A stretch of 34,997 nt of DNA from the NCBI GenBank assembly GCA_021846045.1, contig JAJZCM010000019.1:1-34997 (forward strand), given 5' to 3'. Positions 7,447 to 14,629 of this stretch are shown one piece after another. Each line of letters starts with the position of its first letter. Position 1 is the first letter of the stretch. The DNA comes from a bacterium (GTDB taxonomy: Bacteria > Elusimicrobiota > Elusimicrobia > UBA1565 > UBA9628). The notes under the pieces were generated by a model, which was not told the DNA's origin, did not search any database, and saw nothing but the letters and a program-made list of their open reading frames with translations. Both the position numbers and the translations under genes were made by a program.

Positions 7447-8741
7447 GATTATTTTCTTGTTGTCTTTTCCTCTTATCTCTTGGCGTCCAAGCCCACGCCC
7501 AAGACCAAAATAACAACCAGGATCAGATCATCGTCAAAAATCTAAAACCCCCAACCACCTCTCAAACCGACGTGGATAAAACTCCGGCCCTGGTCAGGTG
7601 GATGTTCTACAAGCAAGATCGAAACATCCAGGTCATCGTCCCCATTCTCGCGACCGACCCCAACAGCGGAACCTCGATAGGAATCATGCCCATCTGGGTC
7701 AAACAGAAAAAGAATTCAGATGACATCCAAAGCATCACGGCTCCTTCCATCACCGAAAACCAATACTTTGGCCCTGAAGCGACCTATCGGTATTATTACT
7801 TCCCGAACCAATATGAAAGCTTCACCGCCATAGGCACGATCGGAAAATATGAAAACGAAGCCCTCATCGAATACAAAAACCTGCGCTTTGAAAACACCGG
7901 AACCGACTTCGATTTTCGCCTGCATAAAAATACCAACGCCGGAGGACTTTTTTACGGCATCGGACAAAACTCGGCTTACGGAAATGAGTCCAGTTATATT
8001 TCCCATGCCTGGAGCTACAACGTAACCGCCGGACACGCGATTGTGCCCGGCTCCAATTGGCGAATAGAAGCCAATAGCCATCTTTTGTCCGAACGGGTAA
8101 CCAACGGCGTCATTCCCGGCATGCCCGGAATAAAAACGCAATTTGGCGGATATGTTCCGCAAAATTTCCAACAAGTCCAGGAAGGAAGGCTAAGTCTCAA
8201 TTACGACTCACGGGACAGCGCAGTTACAACCACCAAGGGAGCTTTCCTTCAGGCTTATTCCGGTTATTCCGTGCGCGGAATCGCCAGCAGTTATAATTAC
8301 AATCGCTACGGAATCGACGGGCGTTATTTTTACCCGTGGCCCAATCATCCAGACAACGTTCTAGCTTTCCAAATTCAAGGGCAGCAGCTTTACGGCAACG
8401 CGCCTTTTTGGCTTATGCCGGAACTGGGCGGGAAATACAGCCTTAGGGCTTACGCCTATGGCCGGTATATCGACAACGGAATGTACGCCGCCAACATCGA
8501 GCAGCGTTTTAAGGTTTATGAGGCCAAAATGGCGGGAGTGCCGACGGAAATTGAAGTGGCCCCTTTTGCCGGAATCGGCAGCGTTTTTGCCGATCCCACC
8601 GATGCCACGGCCCGCTATTCCCGCCCGGTTTTTGGAACCGCCATCCGCGCAATCGCAAGACCCCAGGTCGTGGGTTCTCTTGATTTCGGAGTAGGCCAAG
8701 AAGGCCTGGTCGCCTTTATGGACATCAACTACGCGTTTTAA
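7437..8741 (+). CDS. Omp85/BamA-like surface antigen family outer-membrane protein
   Basis: This protein of 434 residues has a signal peptide (cleavage likely near VQAHAQ) and no POTRA domains. The C-terminal half fits the bacterial surface antigen (D15) barrel: EGRLSLNYDSRDSAVTTTKG is the family strand/turn signature, LGGKYSLRAYAYGRYIDNG matches the conserved L6-like region (a LRGY-type motif, here LRAY), and the chain ends MDINYAF with terminal Phe. Such short barrels appear next to lipases or of unknown function; roles include lipid or protein handling at the outer membrane. The start codon lies inside the last codons of queG, so it is probably expressed from the greA-queG transcript. Family confidence is high; function is unknown. 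Confidence 0.82.
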   Translation: MRLRLFSCCLFLLSLGVQAHAQDQNNNQDQIIVKNLKPPTTSQTDVDKTPALVRWMFYKQDRNIQVIVPILATDPNSGTSIGIMPIWVKQKKNSDDIQSITAPSITENQYFGPEATYRYYYFPNQYESFTAIGTIGKYENEALIEYKNLRFENTGTDFDFRLHKNTNAGGLFYGIGQNSAYGNESSYISHAWSYNVTAGHAIVPGSNWRIEANSHLLSERVTNGVIPGMPGIKTQFGGYVPQNFQQVQEGRLSLNYDSRDSAVTTTKGAFLQAYSGYSVRGIASSYNYNRYGIDGRYFYPWPNHPDNVLAFQIQGQQLYGNAPFWLMPELGGKYSLRAYAYGRYIDNGMYAANIEQRFKVYEAKMAGVPTEIEVAPFAGIGSVFADPTDATARYSRPVFGTAIRAIARPQVVGSLDFGVGQEGLVAFMDINYAF

Positions 8742-8757
8742 AAGCGGCGAGGGCTTC

Positions 8758-9081
8758 TCAATCCCCTTCCCAATTTTCATCGAGAGAGTCTTCCGACAGG
8801 AAAGAGCGGCACCAGGGACATCTTCGCACGGGGCCATAAGTGCGGTGGCAATCGTTTTCCGAAGACCACCATTCCTCGAAAAACATCGGAACGGTCTTTC
8901 GGCATTTGATGCAAAAGCGAATCAAGGTAGCGCCGCAAGACCAGCAAAACTTGGGGAACTCTTCTCCTTCCGGATGATGAATCAGCGACCGGCACACCCC
9001 GCATTGGATGTCGGTATGAACATGAAATCTGGGCCTAAGAACCTCTTTCTTGTCTTTTCTCTCTCTTTTATCTTTAGCCAT
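8758..9081 (-). CDS. Small zinc-ribbon protein of unknown function
   Basis: This protein of 107 residues has a highly charged N-terminus (MAKDKRERKDKKE) and three Cys pairs: CGVC, CWSC with CIKC, and CPWC. These would bind one or two zinc ions in a ribbon fold. I do not recognise a named family. A strong ribosome-binding site (GAGGGGGAG) precedes the ATG, and the gene starts 18 bases after the ALDH stop on the same strand, so it is the last gene of the tpiA-pduL-deoC-ALDH operon. It converges with the Omp85-like gene, with only 16 bases between the two stops. A regulatory or scaffold role is possible but unsupported. Confidence 0.7.
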   Translation of the reverse strand: MAKDKRERKDKKEVLRPRFHVHTDIQCGVCRSLIHHPEGEEFPKFCWSCGATLIRFCIKCRKTVPMFFEEWWSSENDCHRTYGPVRRCPWCRSFLSEDSLDENWEGD

Positions 9082-9099
9082 ACGCTCCCCCTCAACCGG

Positions 9100-11481
9100 T
9101 TAAGACAAGGCCGTCATCCAAACGGTTTTAAATTCCAAATATCTCCGCATCCAGGACCGCCCCTGGGCTTGGGAACTTTCCCAATCCGCGGGATTATGAA
9201 CCCAAATCCGTTTCATATTGCTAATCGACAATTCTTCGATTTTTTTAGCCAACTCTCGGTCGCCCGAGAAATCAAGCCCCGAAACGGCTCGATGCTCCGC
9301 TAAAATGGGCGAGAGTTCCCCGGCTTTTCCGGTAACGATGTTGACCGCTCCGGCCGGCATGTCGGAAGCGTCCAAGACTTCGATTAAAACCTGGGCCGCC
9401 AAGGGATATTTCTCGGAAGGCACGGCAATCACCGCATTTCCAGAGGCTATAGCCGGGAAAATCTTGGACACCAGGGCCAGAAGAGACGGAGTTTCCGGAG
9501 AAATAAGGCCGACAACGCCCATCGGCTCGGGATAGGTGATATTGAAATCAGTCTGCGTGACCGGGTTGACGTTTCCCGTGTATTTGTCGGTCCAGCCGGC
9601 ATAGTAGAGAATGCGGTTGAGGCTCAATTCGACTTCCCTTTGGGCCGCAGACAAGTCGCATCCGGTTTGAGCCGCCAACATCTGGACCAGTTCCGAGAAT
9701 CGGCTTTGAAGAATTTCGGCAGTGCGGTAGAGAATCTGAGCGCGCAAATAGGCGGTCGACTTTGCCCACGCGGGCTGAGCCTTTAAAGCCGCTTCCACCG
9801 CGTCGCGAATATCTTTTCTCGAACCGAGAGGCATATCCGCCATCAATTTTCCGTCATGGGAGAGAACCTTATAATAGCGTCCGGATTCCGAGCGCACCTG
9901 TTTGCCCCCAATGAGCATTTTCGGAGTTTTCCAAATGGAATTGGTGACAGTCCCCAATTCCAATAACGACGAATTAGAAATAGGGACAGTCCCCTTGTCC
10001 TCGGCATGGACATATTCCCACAATCCCTGGGGTCCGCCCTCGCGGCCAAAACCGCTCTCCTTAAAACCGCCGAATTCAGCCGCCGCGTCGAATTTATTGG
10101 CGCCGTTTCCCCAAATCGTCCCGGCCTTAACGGCGCGGGCGACTTCGATCATTTTCGCGACATCCTTGGTCCAAACGCTCGCGGCCAGCCCGTAGAAAGT
10201 ATTGTTGGCCAAATCAATCGCTTCTTCTTTGGTGCGGAAAGTCATCGCGGCTAGAACCGGACCGAAAATCTCTTCCCGCGCGATAGTGTGAGAAGTCTCA
10301 ACCTCGGTAAACAAGGTCGGCAAGAAAAAAAAGCCGTCTTTTGGGCAGGCAAAAGGCGCCTGATATTTGACCGCGCCTTCTTTTTCCCCAAGCCGAACAT
10401 AGCGTTCGATGGTCTCAAGCTGATTTTTTGAATTAATCGCGCCCATGTCGATATTCTTATCCAATGGGTCGCCGACGCGAATTTTTCGCATCCTTTCCTT
10501 GAGGAGACGGATGAATTTGGGAGCGATAGTTTCTTGAAGCAACAGACGGGAACCCGCGCAGCAGACCTGGCCCTGATTAAAAAAGATGCCGTCGACGATG
10601 CCCTCGACCGCCTCGTAGAGAGGCGCGTCTTCAAAAACGATCGTCGGCGATTTTCCGCCGAGTTCCAAGGAAAGCTTTTTTCCGCTTCCTGCGGTCATTT
10701 TTCGGATGAGCTTCCCGACCTCGGTTGAACCCGTAAAAGCGATCTTATTAACGCCCGCATGCGAAACGAGCGCCGCCCCGGTTTTCCCAAAACCCGTCAC
10801 GATATTGACGACCCCATCGGGGACGCCTACTTCTTGAATAATCTCGGCCAAATGAAGAACTGAAAGAGACGTCGTCTCGGCCGGTTTTAACACCACCGTG
10901 TTTCCAGCGGCCAAAGCCGGGGCGATTTTCCATGCCGCCATCAAAAGCGGAAAATTCCAGGGAATAATCTGAGCAACGACGCCCACTGGAGACGTCTCCA
11001 TTCCCGGAAAAGCCTCGTCTAACTTGTCGGCCCAGCCGGCGTAATAGAAGAAATGCCGGGCGGCCAATGGAATATCAATGTCGCGGGTTTCTCGAATCGG
11101 TTTTCCGTTATCCAAAGTTTCAATGACGGCCAACTCCCGCGAGCGTTCTAAAATCACTCGCGCAATCGCGTAGAGAAGCCGCGCGCGCTCGCTACCGGGA
11201 ATTTGAGACCAGGTTTTAAAAGCTTCCTTGGCCGCTAAGACGGCCATGTCCACGTCTTTTTCGCCCGCCTCGGCCACTTTTGCCAAAACCCGTCCGTTGG
11301 CGGGATGGATCGAATCGAAATATTTGCCTGCATCCGGAGAAACCCATTTTCCGCCGATAAAAAGTTCGTATCTAGGCTTGATCTTAACGTGGGATATTGA
11401 TTCCGGAGCCTGCCCGTATTCGGCCCAGGAAAAATTATTCCGTTTTTTTTGAGTCGGCGGCGCCTTGGTTTGTTTGATCAT
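9100..11481 (-). CDS. Two-domain aldehyde dehydrogenase, ALDH16-like
   Basis: This protein of 793 residues carries two ALDH domains. Domain 1 (about 35-490) is complete: PWNFP with Asn176, LKPAE with Lys199, FTGSTEVG for NAD binding, LELGGKSP with general base Glu273, and GQVCCAG with nucleophile Cys307. Domain 2 (about 515-790) keeps the fold (YYAGWTDKYTG, GVVGLISPETPSLLALVSKI) but has no catalytic Cys motif, which is the hallmark of ALDH16 enzymes. It would oxidise an aldehyde with NAD(P); acetaldehyde released by the adjacent DeoC is the natural guess. The linker (about 495-515, including GTVPISNSSLLELGTVTN) is translated from a small palindromic repeat. The gene starts three bases after the deoC stop. 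Confidence 0.9.
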   Translation of the reverse strand: MIKQTKAPPTQKKRNNFSWAEYGQAPESISHVKIKPRYELFIGGKWVSPDAGKYFDSIHPANGRVLAKVAEAGEKDVDMAVLAAKEAFKTWSQIPGSERARLLYAIARVILERSRELAVIETLDNGKPIRETRDIDIPLAARHFFYYAGWADKLDEAFPGMETSPVGVVAQIIPWNFPLLMAAWKIAPALAAGNTVVLKPAETTSLSVLHLAEIIQEVGVPDGVVNIVTGFGKTGAALVSHAGVNKIAFTGSTEVGKLIRKMTAGSGKKLSLELGGKSPTIVFEDAPLYEAVEGIVDGIFFNQGQVCCAGSRLLLQETIAPKFIRLLKERMRKIRVGDPLDKNIDMGAINSKNQLETIERYVRLGEKEGAVKYQAPFACPKDGFFFLPTLFTEVETSHTIAREEIFGPVLAAMTFRTKEEAIDLANNTFYGLAASVWTKDVAKMIEVARAVKAGTIWGNGANKFDAAAEFGGFKESGFGREGGPQGLWEYVHAEDKGTVPISNSSLLELGTVTNSIWKTPKMLIGGKQVRSESGRYYKVLSHDGKLMADMPLGSRKDIRDAVEAALKAQPAWAKSTAYLRAQILYRTAEILQSRFSELVQMLAAQTGCDLSAAQREVELSLNRILYYAGWTDKYTGNVNPVTQTDFNITYPEPMGVVGLISPETPSLLALVSKIFPAIASGNAVIAVPSEKYPLAAQVLIEVLDASDMPAGAVNIVTGKAGELSPILAEHRAVSGLDFSGDRELAKKIEELSISNMKRIWVHNPADWESSQAQGRSWMRRYLEFKTVWMTALS
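9937..9995. repeat. GGGAC-type palindromic repeat inside the ALDH gene
   Basis: GGAATTGG...CCAATTCC (9937-9961) and AAATAGGGACAGTCCCC (9978-9994) form two palindromic units, and GACAGTCCCC recurs 39 bases apart. The insertion is in frame and codes for the linker between the two ALDH domains. Related GGGAC/GTCCC palindromes are at 22856-22876 and 32676-32719. Confidence 0.7.
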
Positions 11482-11484
11482 TTT

Positions 11485-12447
11485 TCACCCTTTCGGAATA
11501 TAATCGTAAGATTCGTATTGGCCGGTTCGAAGATGATGGATTTGACGCGCGATATCATCTAGGAGGGAACTGGCGCCAAAGCGGAACAGATCCGGCGTCA
11601 GCCAATCGTCTCCCACCGTTTCCTTGACCAAGGACAGCCAATGAAGAGATTCTTTCGCCTGACGAATTCCGCCGGCGGGCTTGTGCCCGATGCGGTAGCC
11701 GGTCCGAAGATAGAAATCCTCGATGGCGTTAAGCATCACCAAACTCACCGGCAAGGTCGCGGAAACCCCGATTTTTCCGGTCGAGGTCTTGATGAAATCG
11801 GCCCCCGCCTGCATCGCGATTTCACTTGCCGTCCATACGTTTTGAATCTCACCCAGTTCTCCGGTCTCTAAAATCACCTTTAAATGAGCCTCCCCGCACG
11901 CTTCCCGAATCATCGCGATTTCGTCATAAACCCGGGAATAGTCGCCTCTCAAAAATGCCCCGCGGTTGACCACCATGTCAATTTCATCGGCGCCGGAAGC
12001 GACCAAGGCTTTGGTCTCCTGAATCTTAAGAGGAAGAGGAACCTGCCCATGCGGAAAAGCGGTTGAGACCGCGGCGACTTTAACCGAACTTCCTTCCAAA
12101 GCCCTTTTCGCCTCGCTGACGAAATTACCGTAGACGCAAACGGCGGCGACTTGAATTTCGGGACAATCCACGAGCGGCCTCAGGGCTTTTTGGCATAGGC
12201 GCCTTACGCGATGGGGCGTGTCGATGCCTTCCAAGGTGGTTAAATCGATCATTGACACCGCATGCAAAAGCCAGGTCTCCTGTCGCTCTTTTTTCGGGTT
12301 TCTGGTTTTGGTGATTTTAGAAACGCGGTCATAAACGCCGGTCGCATCCACTTGCAGGCGGCGCAAAACGTCCAAGTCCAGGCGATGGACCGGGTTGCGG
12401 CGGGTTTTCGTAAAGTTCTCGGGGGCGTTATTTTTCAATGTAGACAT
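11485..12447 (-). CDS. deoC: Deoxyribose-phosphate aldolase
   Basis: At 320 residues this is the longer DeoC class, like eukaryotic DERA. It cleaves 2-deoxyribose-5-phosphate to glyceraldehyde-3-phosphate and acetaldehyde through a lysine Schiff base. The motifs are clear: SMIDLTTLEG, the DEIDMVVN segment with Asp157, ADFIKTSTGK with Schiff-base Lys220, and GHKPAGGIR with the second Lys256. The start overlaps the end of pduL by 20 bases and the stop is three bases before the ALDH start. In this operon its two products have partners: TpiA for the triose and the ALDH for acetaldehyde. Confidence 0.95.
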   Translation of the reverse strand: MSTLKNNAPENFTKTRRNPVHRLDLDVLRRLQVDATGVYDRVSKITKTRNPKKERQETWLLHAVSMIDLTTLEGIDTPHRVRRLCQKALRPLVDCPEIQVAAVCVYGNFVSEAKRALEGSSVKVAAVSTAFPHGQVPLPLKIQETKALVASGADEIDMVVNRGAFLRGDYSRVYDEIAMIREACGEAHLKVILETGELGEIQNVWTASEIAMQAGADFIKTSTGKIGVSATLPVSLVMLNAIEDFYLRTGYRIGHKPAGGIRQAKESLHWLSLVKETVGDDWLTPDLFRFGASSLLDDIARQIHHLRTGQYESYDYIPKG

Positions 12448-13030
12448 GGTCTCCCGTTTTCACCTCCGCAGCGTTGGCTTCGTCGGTGTCGATATGAAAT
12501 TCCAAGCTGTAATCGTTTGAAATCCGGCACAAAACGTTGGAGTAAACAAGCTCGCGCGGCCCGCCAATCCCGGCGCGCACGCGAACAATTTCACCTTCCT
12601 TGATTCCCATCGCCTCAGCTTCCGGCGGGCTGAAATGGATATGACGGCTGGCAATCACCAAGCCTTCCTTAACTTCCAACATTCCCTTAGGTCCGATGAT
12701 TCGGATCGGGCTCGAGCCCCCCAGATCTCCGGAACCGCGAACCGGTGGGCGAAGCCCCAATTGACTGGCGTCGGTCTTGGCGATTTCAACCTGGGTTTTC
12801 TTGCGATGCGGGGCAATCAAACGGACGTTTTCGATGGTTCCCTTGGGCCCCTTAAGAGTCACGGTCTCATAACAGGCCCAAAAACCCGGCTGCTTGACGG
12901 AGCGAAATCGTCTGGGCTCGGCGCCCGGGCCGAACAAAAAATCCCAATCGGCCTGGCACAAATGAACATGGCGGTTGGAAACGCCGACCGGAATAGGGGT
13001 TTCGTAGCGCGACTTTAAAAGATCAAGCAT
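12428..13030 (-). CDS. pduL: PduL-type phosphate acyltransferase
   Basis: This protein of 200 residues has the PduL architecture: two beta-barrel repeats with zinc-binding histidines in GVSNRHVHL (near residue 20) and ASRHIHFSP (near residue 130), and GLRPPVRGSGDL in between. It interconverts acyl-CoA and acyl phosphate, which allows ATP formation from acetyl-CoA through acetate kinase. There is no N-terminal encapsulation-peptide extension, so it is probably a free cytoplasmic enzyme rather than a microcompartment cargo. It overlaps tpiA by 8 bases and deoC by 20 bases. No acetate kinase or microcompartment shell gene is in the window. Confidence 0.93.
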   Translation of the reverse strand: MLDLLKSRYETPIPVGVSNRHVHLCQADWDFLFGPGAEPRRFRSVKQPGFWACYETVTLKGPKGTIENVRLIAPHRKKTQVEIAKTDASQLGLRPPVRGSGDLGGSSPIRIIGPKGMLEVKEGLVIASRHIHFSPPEAEAMGIKEGEIVRVRAGIGGPRELVYSNVLCRISNDYSLEFHIDTDEANAAEVKTGDHVYIEK

Positions 13031-13802
13031 GAATCACCTTCCTAGCAAAGTTGATAATTCTTAAAAAGGATTCGGCTTTGAGGCTTTCTCCTCCGACCAA
13101 GGCGCCATCAATATCGGGTTCGGCCATCAGGGCGTCAATAGCGCCCGTTTTGACCGAACCTCCGTAGATAATCCGCGTCTTCTGGGAAAAATCATGGCCT
13201 AACAAAGCCGCTAAACGACCACGAATAAAACCGTGCATATCTTGGGCTTCCCCAGGGGACGCCGTTTTCCCGGTCCCAATCGCCCAAACCGGCTCATAGG
13301 CGATGACTAAAGCTCCTAGTTCCGATTGCGAAAGCCCGGACAAGGCCGCATCCAATTGGCCGCCAACGACTTCCCCAGCGCGTCGCGCCTGATGATCCTC
13401 CAACGTTTCCCCCACGCATAAAACAGGAATCAAGGCCGCATCCAAAGCCGCCGCAATTTTCTTGCGAACATCGGCATCGGTCTCCCCGAAGATACGCCGC
13501 CTCTCGCTGTGGCCCAGCAAAACCGCACGACAACCGGCATCCTTAAGCTGAGGCGCGGAAATTTCTCCGGTAAAAGCCCCGGATTTTTCCCAGAATACAT
13601 TTTGCGCTCCCAGCCAAATAGGGGTTGAAGACAAAACGTCTCTGGCCGCGCTCAGAGCGGTAAAGGGGACAAACAAAGCGACATCGGAGCGGACGTCTTT
13701 AGCGACTGAAGATTTAATCTTCTCGGCCAAGACCTTGGATTCGGCTAGGCCCAAGTTCATCTTCCAATTCCCGGCGATCAATGGTTTTCGATGAAAGTCC
13801 AT
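13023..13802 (-). CDS. tpiA: Triose-phosphate isomerase
   Basis: At 259 residues this is the usual length. It interconverts glyceraldehyde-3-phosphate and dihydroxyacetone phosphate. The substrate Lys is in GNWKMN (Lys14), the electrophilic His in LLGHSERR, the catalytic Glu in AYEPVWAIGTGK, and the phosphate loop in IYGGSVK and GALVGGESL. It is the first gene of the operon tpiA-pduL-deoC-ALDH-zinc ribbon and shares the start of pduL by 8 bases. A strong promoter (TTGACG-17-TAGAAT) ends nine bases before the ATG, leaving a leader of at most a few bases and no Shine-Dalgarno site. Confidence 0.97.
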   Translation of the reverse strand: MDFHRKPLIAGNWKMNLGLAESKVLAEKIKSSVAKDVRSDVALFVPFTALSAARDVLSSTPIWLGAQNVFWEKSGAFTGEISAPQLKDAGCRAVLLGHSERRRIFGETDADVRKKIAAALDAALIPVLCVGETLEDHQARRAGEVVGGQLDAALSGLSQSELGALVIAYEPVWAIGTGKTASPGEAQDMHGFIRGRLAALLGHDFSQKTRIIYGGSVKTGAIDALMAEPDIDGALVGGESLKAESFLRIINFARKVIHA

Positions 13803-13811
13803 TCTAAGTTC

Positions 13812-13840
13812 ATTCTACCGCTTTCCACTTCCGACGTCAA
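13812..13840 (-). promoter_or_regulatory. Promoter of the tpiA operon
   Basis: On the minus strand TTGACG (13835-13840) and TAGAAT (13812-13817) are separated by exactly 17 bases. The -10 ends nine bases before the tpiA ATG, so the transcript has almost no leader. Confidence 0.75.
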
Positions 13841-13846
13841 TAAAAC

Positions 13847-13877
13847 TTGCTGGAAATCATAAAAAAATGTTTAGATT
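13847..13877 (+). promoter_or_regulatory. Promoter of clpP, leaderless spacing
   Basis: TTGCTG (13847-13852) and TAGATT (13872-13877) form a weak sigma70-like pair with a 19-base spacer. The -10 ends six bases before the ATG and there is no Shine-Dalgarno sequence. Confidence 0.5.
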
Positions 13878-13883
13878 GTAATT

Positions 13884-14516
13884 ATGAATATCATTCCCCA
13901 AGTCATTGAAAGATCAACCCAAGGCTCCGTCATCGGCTACGACATCTATTCCCGGCTTTTGAGAGACCGGATTATTTTCGTCGGAGGATATGAAGGCGAA
14001 TTCACGACCGATTCGGCCAATATCCTCATCGCCCAGCTGTTATATCTTGAATCAGACGACAATTCAAAAGACATCAACCTCTACATCAACTCCCCCGGAG
14101 GAATGGTGACCGCAGGTTTGGCCGTTTACGACACAATGCAGTATATCAAGGCCCCGATTACGACTATCTGTATGGGAATGGCGATGTCTTTCGGCGCGGT
14201 GATTTTGGCCGCGGGATCTAAAGGAAAGCGTTTTGCTCTTCCGCAATCGCGCATCATGATCCACCAGCCTCTTGTCGGCGGAATCTCGGGGCAAGCGACC
14301 GACATCATCGTCGAGGCCAAGGAAATGGCCTACATCCGCAAGAATCTCGAGCAGATTCTCTCCAAACATACGGGACAGCCCGCTGAAAAAATGGCCCGCG
14401 ACATGGAGCGCAACTACTACATGTCGGCCGAGGAAGCCAAGGAATACGGCATCATCGACGAGGTCCTGACCGGGTCCAAGGTAGATGCTCTCAGAACCGC
14501 ATTGACCGGCAAATAA
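13884..14516 (+). CDS. clpP: ClpP-family protease with Asn in place of catalytic Asp
   Basis: At 210 residues this is the typical ClpP length: a self-compartmentalised serine protease working with Clp ATPases. The [17 protein letters not shown] start, NSPGG oxyanion loop and QSRIMIHQP with His127 are standard. The nucleophile motif is GMAMSFGA with Ser102, where most ClpPs have GQAASMGA. The third triad position reads [16 protein letters not shown], so the usual Asp (as in ERD) is Asn177. Listeria ClpP1 has the same Asp-to-Asn change and depends on hetero-oligomers with ClpP2. No clpX or tig is adjacent; a second clpP elsewhere would be expected. The ATG is probably leaderless. Confidence 0.92.
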   Translation: MNIIPQVIERSTQGSVIGYDIYSRLLRDRIIFVGGYEGEFTTDSANILIAQLLYLESDDNSKDINLYINSPGGMVTAGLAVYDTMQYIKAPITTICMGMAMSFGAVILAAGSKGKRFALPQSRIMIHQPLVGGISGQATDIIVEAKEMAYIRKNLEQILSKHTGQPAEKMARDMERNYYMSAEEAKEYGIIDEVLTGSKVDALRTALTGK

Positions 14517-14600
14517 GTTAACGCTCGCCAAACTCAAGCGTCCGGGACTGGGGGTTTATGATGGGAATCAACCAGACCATGACTCCGTAACGAAATAGCA

Positions 14601-14629
14601 TTGACAAATTTGAGTTCCTCGGTTACCCT
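14601..14629 (+). promoter_or_regulatory. Promoter of the pilBTC operon
   Basis: TTGACA (14601-14606), 17 bases, then TACCCT (14624-14629). The -10 directly abuts the first ATG at 14630, so transcription should start inside that frame. This favours ATG 14639 as the real start, nine bases after the -10. Confidence 0.65.

Noticed and set aside
9100-13802. A bacterial microcompartment locus
   Set aside because: The enzymes fit, but no shell protein or targeting extension is present in the window.
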